A DNA stretch of 58,612 nucleotides from CAZBMJ01 sp964493205 (lineage in GTDB: Bacteria; Myxococcota; UBA727; JABDBI01). Below the pieces are notes generated by a model. It worked only from the letters and a program-made list of their open reading frames with translations, ran no database searches and was not told where the DNA came from. Below are positions 34,650-42,159 of this stretch, piece by piece. Each line of letters starts with the position of its first letter. Within the stretch, counting starts at the first letter, position 1. The stretch covers positions 1 through 58,612 of the forward strand of contig CAZBMJ010000010.1 in the NCBI GenBank assembly GCA_964493205.1. The letters run 5' to 3'. The position numbers and the translations under genes are program-made.

Positions 34650-35523
34650 AAAAATAATTATTTTATTATTGTTTATCTCAGCGCTGGCCGGTGGTATATA
34701 TTTTTGGCAAGCAAAAAAAACTGCTCAAGTATCAACTAATAATCTAGTACTTGGGCAAATAAAGTACGGTGATTTAATTCAGCGCGTTACTATTATGGGT
34801 GTGGTAGTTCCTTTTAGACAAACTCTGATTTCAGCTCCTTATAACGGCTTTATTAAAAAGATTTTTGTGAGTGTTGGTGAGCATGTAGCACCAGGCACAC
34901 CATTGGTGAGTATTGCACCTTCTTTGGAAACTTCAGAACCCATATTTCCACTAAGAGCTCCTTTTGAAGGCGTAGTGACCAATATTCCTCGTTCAGAAGG
35001 TGAGTATGTTAAAGATGGTGATGTTGATAAATATATCTTGCGAATTGACGACATGAAAAAGTATTTTATCAATGCCAAAGCACCTGAAATTGATGTTAAC
35101 AAACTAAAAATTGGCATGAGTGTGGTTATTAAAGCTAGCAGTCTAGCTGATAAAACTTATAATGGCATTATTCGAGAAATAGCTCTTGCTCCTGAGCAAA
35201 AAAGTCAAAATTTTGGATTTGGTCGAGAGCAAGTTGAATATCCTGTGCGTATTGAAATACTTGATAACGATGGTCAACTGCGCTCAGGTTTATCAAGTAT
35301 TAACGATATAATTACTAACCATAAGGAAAATGTCTGGATAATCGAACATGAGTTTGTTAATCAAGCTCAAGATCGTTATTATTTAATAACCAAAGATGGC
35401 GTAGAGAAAGATATAAAAATAGGCCTGCAAAATGAAACTCATTTTGAGATTATTTCTGGTGTGGATGGCAATGAAATAGTCCGCCAAGTAGACTTTTCCT
35501 CCATTAAGGCAGGTTCTTTTTAA
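34630..35523 (+). CDS. Periplasmic adaptor (HlyD/MacA-like)
   Basis: 297 residues from the ATG at 34630, which has AAGGTGAT upstream; an upstream in-frame GTG at 34621 is weaker. A single N-terminal membrane segment (residues ~7-24) precedes the lipoyl/barrel-sandwich halves (ISAPYNGFIKKIFVSVGEHV and RAPFEGVVTNIPRSEGEYV) and beta-barrel. It is shorter than MacA (about 370) because the alpha-helical hairpin between lipoyl halves is nearly missing. That is odd, as the hairpin normally meets TolC. It joins the inner-membrane transporter to the outer-membrane channel. Stop and next start overlap (TAATG). Confidence 0.87.
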   Translation: MKKSLFKKIIILLLFISALAGGIYFWQAKKTAQVSTNNLVLGQIKYGDLIQRVTIMGVVVPFRQTLISAPYNGFIKKIFVSVGEHVAPGTPLVSIAPSLETSEPIFPLRAPFEGVVTNIPRSEGEYVKDGDVDKYILRIDDMKKYFINAKAPEIDVNKLKIGMSVVIKASSLADKTYNGIIREIALAPEQKSQNFGFGREQVEYPVRIEILDNDGQLRSGLSSINDIITNHKENVWIIEHEFVNQAQDRYYLITKDGVEKDIKIGLQNETHFEIISGVDGNEIVRQVDFSSIKAGSF

Positions 35524-37526
35524 TGTCTGCTGCTATTAATTTAGAAAATATATCGTTTTCTTATAATGATACCAAAGTACTAAAAGATGTTTGTTTGCAT
35601 GTTGAAAAAGGTGCTTGCGTAGCCATTATGGGGCCCTCTGGTTCAGGCAAATCAACCTTACTGCATATTATTGGCTGCTTTCATCGTGCACAAAGTGGGC
35701 AAGTATGGATCGGTGGTGAGGATACCAATACTTTGTCTGATCTTGAGTTAGCCATGGTGCGTAACACTAAAATTGGTTTTGTTTTTCAGCATTTTTATTT
35801 GTTGCCCAAAGCCAATGTTTTAGAAAATATTTTATTGCCCACTAAATACCCCTGTGAAATAGCTAAAACTTCTCAAAAACAATTAGAAAAAGCCAAAGAT
35901 TTAGCCCTAGATTTAGGGCTATCTGATAAACTTGATAGTATGCCCAATGAACTATCAGGTGGACAGCAGCAAAGAGTAGCCATTGCTAGGGCATTGATCA
36001 ACGATGCTGAGATTATTTTAGCAGACGAACCCACAGGTAATCTAGATTCACAAAATACTCATCACGTTATTGAACTTTTAAAAGAGCTACACAGAGCAGG
36101 AAAAACTATTGTTGTTATTACTCATAATCCTGAAGTTGCCAAATCTTTTGATCATGTTTATGAAATGCGTGATGGTAAGCTAAATTATACAAGTAGCAGC
36201 CAACAGCAGGCTTTCAACCCCACCCATAAAAAAACTCAAGAAAAGCTTACTGTATGGCGTATGATGCACATGCTTATTGCCTTGCTACCTTTAGTAAGGT
36301 CTAATTTGTCGCGCCATAAGTTACGATCATTTTTGACAATGCTTGGTGTCTGTATTGGCATTGCCGCTGTGCTTTCCACTATTACTCTTGGGCGCTTTGC
36401 CAGAGAACATATTTTGGCTTCTTTTTCTGCCATGGGAGTTCATACCTTGGGCTTTTCTGGCCATCCTAATCCCTTTGTAAAAGCGAGTGAAAAAATACCA
36501 TTTTATTTTAAACAATTTGATATTGAAAATGACCTGCGTCCACTTTTGCGAGTATTTCCTGAAATCCAAAAGGCTTCAGTGCAAACATCTCCAAGCTTTG
36601 GCGTCGCACCTACTTTTGGTGGCAGAAGCGCAGTTAAAGAAATAAAAGTAACGGGCGTAGGTTTTGACTTCTTTAGTATTGCCAACTGGTCTATTAAAGA
36701 AGGTAAAAATTTCTCTCGTTTTAATATTTCTCATAAAACTCCCGTTTGTGTGATCGGCTCAAAACTCGCCAAAGAGCTATTTTTAGGGCAATCGGCTTTA
36801 TCTCATAGGCTGACATTGAATGAACGAAAAAATTCTTATTCTTGCCAAGTTATAGGTGTGCTCAGTGAACGAACAGAGCAAAATAGCAATTTTGAAAATG
36901 ATGATGTCTTTGTCCCCTACACTTATTTTCAAACGGTTTCTAGCGATTTTTTTGCTGGTATGATTCATACGTTGATGCTTAAAGCTAAAGATGGCACTAA
37001 CATGGCAAACTTAAGTGACAGTGTGAAAGCATTTTATGAAAAAAAATATGGTCGTTCAGCGTGGTTTTATTCTCATACCAATCAAGAGATGTTAAAACAG
37101 ATGGATCAGCTAATTATGACATTCGGGCTAATTTTGGCAGTGCTTGCTTTTGTCACACTTTTGGTTGGTGGTATTGGTATTACTAACATGATGATGGTCT
37201 CACTTACAGAGCGGTTACAAGAAATAGGCTTGCGAAAGGCTCTTGGATCCACCAATTTAAGTGTGCGTATGCAGTTTTTGATGGAATCTTTTGCTCTTTG
37301 CTTTAAAGCTGGAATGGCAGGAGCTATTATTGGCTTTTTTGCCTATCATGGGGCTATTTATGCCATTGCTCAAGTCGTGCCTCAAATTAAATTTGCCTGG
37401 ACTCTTGATCTATTTGCCATAAGTATATCTTTTGTATCTATTCTGATTGTGGGTATTTTAAGCGGCATGGTGCCAGCCTTACGGGCAGAACGTTTTCCCA
37501 TTGCTGAGGCATTAAGAGCTCAGTAG
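35523..37526 (+). CDS. MacB-like ABC transporter (ATPase-permease fusion)
   Basis: 667 residues. Residues ~1-225 are the ATPase: Walker A GPSGSGKSTLLHIIG, signature LSGGQQQRVAIARAL, Walker B ILADEPTGNLDS, and H-loop VVITHNPEVA. A membrane helix follows (LSRHKLRSFLTMLGVCIGIAA), then a large MacB-type periplasmic domain (~residues 285-520), then three C-terminal helices (FGLILAVLAFVTLLVGG onward). MacB transporters push peptides, lipoproteins or toxins from the periplasm through TolC by mechanotransmission. It is third in the operon. Its last 40 codons and 3' flank (37404-37542) are duplicated at 38954-39092. Confidence 0.93.
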   Translation: MSAAINLENISFSYNDTKVLKDVCLHVEKGACVAIMGPSGSGKSTLLHIIGCFHRAQSGQVWIGGEDTNTLSDLELAMVRNTKIGFVFQHFYLLPKANVLENILLPTKYPCEIAKTSQKQLEKAKDLALDLGLSDKLDSMPNELSGGQQQRVAIARALINDAEIILADEPTGNLDSQNTHHVIELLKELHRAGKTIVVITHNPEVAKSFDHVYEMRDGKLNYTSSSQQQAFNPTHKKTQEKLTVWRMMHMLIALLPLVRSNLSRHKLRSFLTMLGVCIGIAAVLSTITLGRFAREHILASFSAMGVHTLGFSGHPNPFVKASEKIPFYFKQFDIENDLRPLLRVFPEIQKASVQTSPSFGVAPTFGGRSAVKEIKVTGVGFDFFSIANWSIKEGKNFSRFNISHKTPVCVIGSKLAKELFLGQSALSHRLTLNERKNSYSCQVIGVLSERTEQNSNFENDDVFVPYTYFQTVSSDFFAGMIHTLMLKAKDGTNMANLSDSVKAFYEKKYGRSAWFYSHTNQEMLKQMDQLIMTFGLILAVLAFVTLLVGGIGITNMMMVSLTERLQEIGLRKALGSTNLSVRMQFLMESFALCFKAGMAGAIIGFFAYHGAIYAIAQVVPQIKFAWTLDLFAISISFVSILIVGILSGMVPALRAERFPIAEALRAQ

Positions 37527-37542
37527 TTTTTACAAATTTAAT
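37404..37542 (+). repeat. 139-bp direct repeat, copy 1 (macB-like 3' end)
   Basis: The last ~40 codons and 16 bp after the stop of the MacB-like gene recur at 38954-39092 with only a handful of substitutions. The two copies are exactly 1550 bp apart and frame the inserted segment with the Cys-rich pseudogene, GIY-YIG element and RCC1 fragment. Confidence 0.92.
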
Positions 37543-37671
37543 CTTCCCAAAGCTCCATACTAGTCCATGTTCATCCAGAAGACATGTATATTTTTTCCCA
37601 TAATAGGAAGAAATTTTTTATGGGGTTGATTGTTTCATAATAAAAAGAGCTTTGATGCTTGGTAATAAAAT

Positions 37672-37692
37672 CGGCGCCTTAAAAAGGTGCCG
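37672..37692 (-). terminator. Hairpin downstream of the Cys-rich pseudogene
   Basis: CGGCGCCT and AGGTGCCG pair over 8 bp (one G-U) with a 5-nt loop. Read on the minus strand it is followed by ATTTTATT. It lies 22 bp beyond the original stop of the minus-strand Cys-rich gene and could end its transcript; it may also serve the MacB-like operon from the other side. Confidence 0.5.
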
Positions 37693-37713
37693 CAGCCATT
37701 TTTGGTGATAGCA

Positions 37714-37946
37714 TTAAGGACAAAAGGGAATACACTGAGCTTTTGTATCATCCCATTGACAATAATTTTTGCTCACACATTTTTCCTTAACAAAAAACTG
37801 GTAACAGCAACAAAAAACTGGTAACAGCCAAATTGCCAACCACCTCCAGGTCCTGGACAAATTTTTTGTATTTCCTCCTTAGTACTTTCATCAGCCAAAA
37901 CAATTGGACTCAAGCAAAAGCTTAGTAAAATGCCTATAATTTTCAT
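37714..37946 (-). pseudogene. Small Cys-rich secreted protein broken by a 20-bp tandem duplication
   Basis: The ATG at 37946 has AGGAG upstream and starts a signal peptide (MKIIGILLSFCLSPIVLADE). The mature part begins ESTKEEIQKICPGPGGGWQF. At 37789-37828 a 20-bp unit (AACAAAAAACTGGTAACAGC) is present twice in tandem. The extra 20 bp shifts the frame, giving a premature TGA at 37773-37775 and a 57-residue product. Removing one unit restores an open frame to the TAA at 37714-37716, reading GCYQFFVKEKCVSKNY then CQWDDTKAQCIPFCP, a small disulphide-rich secreted protein of about 70 residues. The restored frame with six mature cysteines argues that the duplication is a recent mutation, or an assembly error. 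Confidence 0.8.
37789..37828. repeat. Perfect 20-bp tandem duplication
   Basis: Two adjacent identical copies of AACAAAAAACTGGTAACAGC. The length is not a multiple of three and it disrupts the Cys-rich gene that contains it. Confidence 0.95.
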
Positions 37947-38198
37947 AATTCTCCTTGGAGAAGCAGTTTAATTGTTAGAGCATTAAAAAAATAAATTCGT
38001 TTTTTATAAAATCAGATACGACAGATTGAGCACAAAAAGTTAATGAAAATAAGCCCTTAATCCCCATGTTTTATCTTACTGGCATGGGTTAACATAGGAA
38101 TTGATTTTGGTAATTTATGTGCAATAAATCTAATATTAGCGACAAAAAACCAGCAAGTTACGCGCCAAAAAAGAGAGTCAAAATAAGAAAATCTAAGA

Positions 38199-38286
38199 TA
38201 TAAATTTGAATAACCCACGATGCTCGAATTATGTTTTCAGCCCGTTTCTACGTGCCACGCCTTGTGCGAGGCATCCAGATAATTAA
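38199..38286 (-). repeat. Palindromic flank, left end of the GIY-YIG element
   Basis: This is the inverted counterpart of 38606-38690 (GTTTTCAGCCCGTTTCTACG, then GCC...GGCATCCAGA) and of 655-740. With the right copy it forms inverted repeats of about 80 bp around the GIY-YIG gene. The inner part, GCCACGCCTTGTGCGAGGC, is itself palindromic. Confidence 0.75.
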
Positions 38287-38308
38287 CCTTTACAATGAAG
38301 GAAATACC

Positions 38309-38596
38309 ATGAAATCAGCTTATGTTTATATTTTGGCTAGTCAACGAAATGGGACATTATACGTAGGTTCTACGACAGATCTTATAAAAAGAGTCTGGGA
38401 GCATAGGAACAAAATAATACATAGCTTTACAAAAAAATATAACGTACATATGCTTGTTTATTATGAGGTTCATGAGTTATACGTTGAGGCAGCCAAACGA
38501 GAAAAGTGTTTTAAAACTTGGTGTAGAAAATGGAAACTAAATTTAATTGAAGAGTTTAATCCAACGTGGCGAGATTTATATAAGGAACTTTGTTGA
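38309..38596 (+). CDS. GIY-YIG nuclease-domain protein inside a repeat-flanked element
   Basis: 95 residues from the ATG at 38309, which has GAAGGAA upstream; an earlier in-frame ATG at 38231 lies in the palindromic repeat and is unlikely. The GIY-YIG core is present: AYVYILASQRNGTLYVGSTT, then LIKRVWEHRNK with the catalytic Arg, and a Glu in the helix YVEAAKREKCFKTWCRKWK. Such single-domain UPF0213-like proteins are frequent in proteobacteria, often multicopy and associated with palindromic repeats, and may be mobile. Role in repair or recombination not established. Inverted repeats lie on both sides. Confidence 0.88.
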   Translation: MKSAYVYILASQRNGTLYVGSTTDLIKRVWEHRNKIIHSFTKKYNVHMLVYYEVHELYVEAAKREKCFKTWCRKWKLNLIEEFNPTWRDLYKELC

Positions 38597-38605
38597 AAAA
38601 ATTTT

Positions 38606-38690
38606 CTCTGGATGCCCTGAACGAGTCAGGGCACGTAGAAACGGGCTGAAAACAGAATTCGATCACCTGCGCTTATCCAAAACTCAGGTT
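38606..38690 (+). repeat. Palindromic flank, right end of the GIY-YIG element
   Basis: Direct match to 655-740 and inverted match to 38199-38286. It holds the stem GCCCTGA / TCAGGGC and the shared CACGTAGA and GGGCTGAAAAC blocks. A further module shared with 541-812 follows at about 38702-38770. Confidence 0.75.
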
Positions 38691-38765
38691 AACTAATCAA
38701 TACTTATGGGTAATCATATGGTCACGGTACGTAGGAATCAGCTGAAAATCGATCTCACTCTCACG

Positions 38766-38953
38766 TTATTTTATTGCTCTTGCACTTTTTGTTCGAAGCC
38801 CTTGATGAGCAGGCTGCACAATTTTCACATTTAGCTGTGATGGCGTATAAGCAGTAGACCTCCATGGCTTTGGCTAGATATTGCTGTTATCTGCACCAAA
38901 AGTCCAAACACCGCCATCTACATCAAGCAATAGGCTATGATCCTCTCTCGCAG
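38766..38953 (-). pseudogene. RCC1-repeat gene fragment
   Basis: On the minus strand, starting right at the edge of the macB-derived repeat, the frame reads AREDHSLLLDVDGGVWTFGA, matching the RCC1 blade core of the gene at 30066-31238 (HSLLLDTNGNVWSFG). An in-frame TAG follows DNSNI, after which the same frame continues with TPSQLNVKIV, resembling the end of a blade (LSPKQIDNLPPI), and stops at 38766-38768. It is thus a C-terminal piece of another RCC1 protein with a premature stop, fused by rearrangement to the macB-like 3' end. Confidence 0.65.
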
Positions 38954-39092
38954 CTTGATCTATTTGCCATAAGTATATCTTTTATATCTATTCTGATTGT
39001 GGGTATTTTAAGCGGCATGGTGCCAGCCTTACGCGCAGAACGTTTTCCCATTGCTGAGGCATTAAGAGTCCAGTAGTTTTTACAAATTTAAT
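38954..39092 (+). pseudogene. Duplicated 3' end of the MacB-like gene (139-bp repeat, copy 2)
   Basis: Repeats 37404-37542. It encodes LDLFAISISFISILIVGILS then GMVPALRAERFPIAEALRVQ and stop, as in the intact gene with few substitutions. It has no start of its own. It marks the far edge of the rearranged segment. Confidence 0.92.
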
Positions 39093-39098
39093 ATTGCT

Positions 39099-39138
39099 TG
39101 ATAATCAACAATATAAACGTTGATTATCATTTTTGTAA
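39099..39138 (+). repeat. 40-bp perfect repeat containing a palindrome, right copy
   Basis: Identical to 33177-33216. Arms TGATAATCAAC and GTTGATTATCA are followed by TTTTT, so it could terminate plus-strand transcription. It is followed by GCAAATTAATCTAA, also shared with the ATPase cassette ends. Confidence 0.85.
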
Positions 39139-39151
39139 TATGTAAGGCAAA

Positions 39152-40162
39152 TTAATCTAAGTCTAAGTCTGTTAGCTTTTCTATTGACTCTATTTCTGTT
39201 TGTTCTGTTTTTTGTTGTGTTTGTTGTGGTTGTGTTTCTTTCAACATTTCTAAAACCGGATTAATAAGTTTTTCATAAAGATCAGCTTGGTTATTTTTAA
39301 GATGCTCAAAAGTATGAGCCAAAACTTCGTTGCCAGCTAAACCTAAATTATGAACACTGCAAGATGGGAAAATTTGAGGATATTTTTGATAATGTTGAGG
39401 ATCCATTAAACCATCATCTTCATAAAAGAATACTTTTGAACAAGTTTTTGGATAATTTTTTAAGTTTTGGGCAGGGGTAACTAAACCTCTAAAAGCATTT
39501 AAACTAAGGCGTGCTTGAGCTGCATGTTCACCACATATCATAGTTCCTAATTCAAAATTTTCTATCATTTGTGCAATAGTACTTATTTTATCAATAAGCT
39601 CTAAATTATTTTCAGGTAAGTTAGAGGCAAAGAGACTTATCAGGGGCGCTTTATTTAGGATAACTGTTTTTAAAGATTTTAGGCCATCAGCAGGTGCTAA
39701 TAAAGCCAGTTTTACATTTTTTAAATAATCTAGGGGATTTGCAGCATTATGCATAGCATTTAAAGTATGCAAAGCGTAAAGACCACCCATGGAATGACCA
39801 ATAATGATAAGTTTACGATTATAAGCTTGAGCTAATTCTAATGTTTTATAAATAGCTGCCTTTGTATTAGCTTCCCAGTTTTCAAAGTTCATTAAAGATT
39901 TATCTTCGCCATTTTTAGTGCCCGAAAAAGAGAAGGAAAAGGCGGGTATGCCCACTTTAGCAAATTCATCTAATACAAACTTAAAAGATTCTGGTTTAAT
40001 ATTAAACCCTGGAATTGCTAAAACAAAAGCTTGTTTAGAATCAAATTCAGAGTCTAAGAATTCTATGCGATGGTTCTCAGAAATATAGCTATTAATATCT
40101 TCTAGTGCCATAAGATTTAGACTAAAATAAAAACTAGCCAATAGATATAATAATTTTTTCAT
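39152..40162 (-). CDS. Exported alpha/beta hydrolase
   Basis: 336 residues from the ATG at 40162 (GAGGA 5 nt upstream; the in-frame ATG at 40174 is weaker). Signal peptide MKKLLYLLASFYFSLNLMA. The fold is seen in FVLAIPGFNIKPESF, FSFSGTKNGEDKS, the nucleophile elbow IIIGHSMGGLYALH, and a late acid/histidine region (FYEDDGLMD; EVLAHTFEH). It resembles serine aminopeptidase S33/lysophospholipase-type enzymes. The C-terminal tail is rich in Gln, Thr and Glu. Its stop codon lies in the short repeat at 39147-39160. Substrate unknown. Confidence 0.8.
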   Translation of the reverse strand: MKKLLYLLASFYFSLNLMALEDINSYISENHRIEFLDSEFDSKQAFVLAIPGFNIKPESFKFVLDEFAKVGIPAFSFSFSGTKNGEDKSLMNFENWEANTKAAIYKTLELAQAYNRKLIIIGHSMGGLYALHTLNAMHNAANPLDYLKNVKLALLAPADGLKSLKTVILNKAPLISLFASNLPENNLELIDKISTIAQMIENFELGTMICGEHAAQARLSLNAFRGLVTPAQNLKNYPKTCSKVFFYEDDGLMDPQHYQKYPQIFPSCSVHNLGLAGNEVLAHTFEHLKNNQADLYEKLINPVLEMLKETQPQQTQQKTEQTEIESIEKLTDLDLD

Positions 40163-40239
40163 GATTTTCCTCATTATTTTTTATTCCAATTTCTTAAAAA
40201 ATTAATAGGTAAAAATAGACAAGTCAAATGGGGGTATAT

Positions 40240-40683
40240 CTATGGCAATTCTGTAACTTTTAAGCCCGTACATTTTATCAAACTAAAAGAATTATCTTTT
40301 TGTTCATCACGACAATTTTTATTAATACAGTTTAGACAGCCTTCACTAAAATGATTACTAAGGCATTTAAACTTGCAATGAGATGCACCACAAGCTGCCA
40401 TTTTTCCATAACAATTTGCACAGCCATCGCTTAAATTAGGGTAATGAGTTTTAAGGCATTTTTGGGTTTTTTCTTCATTTCCCCAAGCATCACTGGCACA
40501 TTTATCCATTTGCTGGGAGAATTTTTTATTGTGAGGATGTATGGCCAGCTTTATATCATTTTCGTTGCATGCGCCAACGTGCTTTGAAGCAGGTTCATCG
40601 CCAAAAACTTTTTTTTTGCAGCCTGCCCATTCAAATAATAAAAAACTCAAAACTAAGTAAATATACGGGGATTTTATTTTCAT
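40240..40683 (-). CDS. Cys-rich lipoprotein of unknown function
   Basis: 147 residues. A lipobox (EWAGC) predicts lipidation at about Cys22. The mature chain has about a dozen cysteines in a repeated spacing: KCASDAWGNEEKTQKC, GCANCYGKMAACGASHCKFKC, GCLNCINKNC. Paired CxxC and the GCxNC repeats suggest a disulphide-bonded fold of two similar modules, or metal binding. I do not recognise the family. It fits as a client of the two DsbA-like lipoproteins. Monocistronic, ribosome site GGAGG upstream. Confidence 0.6.
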   Translation of the reverse strand: MKIKSPYIYLVLSFLLFEWAGCKKKVFGDEPASKHVGACNENDIKLAIHPHNKKFSQQMDKCASDAWGNEEKTQKCLKTHYPNLSDGCANCYGKMAACGASHCKFKCLSNHFSEGCLNCINKNCRDEQKDNSFSLIKCTGLKVTELP

Positions 40684-40763
40684 AAGTCCTCCAATTAAAC
40701 TATTAGTTAGTAGCTATTGTGGGACAAGTCAAGCTGATTTGAATTTAGGCGGATAAGTAAAAA

Positions 40764-40795
40764 GTAAAAAGCGAAGCCTTTTACAGCTTCGCCTA
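40764..40795 (-). terminator. Rho-independent terminator of the mlaE operon
   Basis: On the minus strand the stem GCGAAGC / GCTTCGC (7 bp, 8-nt loop, 40771-40792) is followed by TTTTTACTTTTTAC. It lies about 65 bp beyond the mlaE stop. Confidence 0.85.
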
Positions 40796-40859
40796 AAGAA
40801 AAGAGGAGAGATGAACTTTTTATACAACCATTCACAAGTAAGGATTTATTTCCTACTAT

Positions 40860-41651
40860 TTAAAAGAAAAATGCAAAAAATCGTGTAAGAAAAAAATCGG
40901 TGAATACTATTACCAAAGAAACATTTACTACGGCTTTAGTTGTAGCAGTCCCAACGCCTTTGGTGCCAAGTTCACAATTTAAGCCTTCGTAGCAGCCAAC
41001 CAAAGAAATACCAAACCCAAAGAAAAAAGTTTTAGTTAAGCCAGATATAAAATCAAGCATTTTTACCGTAGCAACAGAAGTGCCATAAAATGATAGAGGA
41101 GATACTCTAAATTCATACCACGATACGATCATAGAGCCAATTTCACCAATAAAAGTGGCGATTATACTTACTAATGGCAACATTAAAGTAGCCGCTACTA
41201 CTCGTGGTACAATAAGTTTATTTATGGGGTTTGCACCCAAAGCACTAATAGCATCTATTTGCTCAGTAACCCTCATAGAGCCTATTTCTGCAGCCATTCC
41301 TGCGCCAATTCTTCCCCCTACTACCAAGGCTGTAAAAACAGGTCCAAGTTCTCTGATCAACGACACGCTGGTTACGCGGCCAATAAATTGTACAGCACCT
41401 AGGGCTCTTAAGGTAAAACCAAACTGAAAAGCAAAAACTACTCCCACAAAAAATAATGTTACCGCAGCGATAGGCATGGATGCTACGCCAACACTAAGGC
41501 ATTGGTCTCTAAATTCTTTGGTTAATACTGGTTTTTTTACAATATCTTTTAGGCAATCTTTTAATAAAATACTCAGGCCGCCTAAATAGGCTAATTTTTT
41601 TCGTAAAAAAGCGCCAACTTTTTCGAGATTAATATTTTTATATTTTTTCAT
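40860..41651 (-). CDS. mlaE: MlaE-family ABC permease
   Basis: 263 residues, the family size. It is the inner-membrane permease of a phospholipid-trafficking (Mla/Ttg2) type ABC system. The hallmark segment IRELGPVFTALVVGGRIGAG, then MAAEIGSMRVTEQIDAISAL, forms the coupling region, and about five membrane helices follow. The partner ATPase (MlaF) and MCE protein (MlaD) are not adjacent. Its ATG overlaps the upstream lipoprotein gene by 4 nt (ATGA). It is last in the minus-strand operon HEAT-lysC-lipid kinase-lipoprotein-mlaE, with a terminator after it. Confidence 0.9.
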   Translation of the reverse strand: MKKYKNINLEKVGAFLRKKLAYLGGLSILLKDCLKDIVKKPVLTKEFRDQCLSVGVASMPIAAVTLFFVGVVFAFQFGFTLRALGAVQFIGRVTSVSLIRELGPVFTALVVGGRIGAGMAAEIGSMRVTEQIDAISALGANPINKLIVPRVVAATLMLPLVSIIATFIGEIGSMIVSWYEFRVSPLSFYGTSVATVKMLDFISGLTKTFFFGFGISLVGCYEGLNCELGTKGVGTATTKAVVNVSLVIVFTDFFLTRFFAFFF

Positions 41652-42142
41652 AAATCAGCCCGAGCCGTAAAACTATGTATAAGCTTATCAAAATCTTGAT
41701 TTGTTTCTTCATCAAAAGCTTTTTGATTAAGCACTATATCGTAAACACAGCGATTCTTTTTAAAAACCATTATTTTTAGGTAGCGTGGCACTCCATCGAG
41801 CTTGGCGAAAACTTCTGATAGTAGTGCTTCTCGTTCATTAAGACTAATATTTTTTTGTGATACTATTTTTATATCGCTAAAGCCTACTAATAATTGAGCT
41901 GATAGCGCTACCAAGGGGCTATCGCTTATTTTTTCACATTGAGAACTCACAAAAATACTCGCAGGTTTATGCTTATGCTCAAAAAATAAATCAGTGCCAT
42001 CATAAGATTGTGCTAACCAGTTCTCATTGGGCAATTCGACGCTAAATTCCGTATAACGCTTTTGTACATGTCCACCATTAACTTTTGTTACATGCTTGCA
42101 TGAGGTTATAAATATTAAAATAATAACTAAAAATTTTTTCAT
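41648..42142 (-). CDS. Lipoprotein of unknown function
   Basis: 164 residues. The lipobox IFITSC predicts lipidation at Cys15. The mature part is short beta-rich sequence (TEFSVELPNENWLAQSY, FEHKHKPASIFVSSQC, LKIMVFKKNRCVYDIVLNQ) without recognised catalytic motifs. It resembles small lipoproteins of the kind encoded beside envelope transporters, and its 4-nt overlap with mlaE argues for a joint envelope role. It has two cysteines besides the lipidated one. Confidence 0.65.
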   Translation of the reverse strand: MKKFLVIILIFITSCKHVTKVNGGHVQKRYTEFSVELPNENWLAQSYDGTDLFFEHKHKPASIFVSSQCEKISDSPLVALSAQLLVGFSDIKIVSQKNISLNEREALLSEVFAKLDGVPRYLKIMVFKKNRCVYDIVLNQKAFDEETNQDFDKLIHSFTARADL

Positions 42143-42159
42143 ATAAAACCTATAAATAC

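Noticed and set aside
38231..38308. Upstream in-frame extension of the GIY-YIG gene (reading VPRLVRGIQ)
   Set aside because: These codons are the palindromic repeat itself; the ATG at 38309 has the better ribosome site and matches the family N terminus.
38864..39076. Plus-strand frame of 70 codons ending like the MacB-like protein
   Set aside because: A chimera: the first 30 codons are antisense to the RCC1 fragment and the rest is the duplicated macB-like 3' end. No ribosome site.
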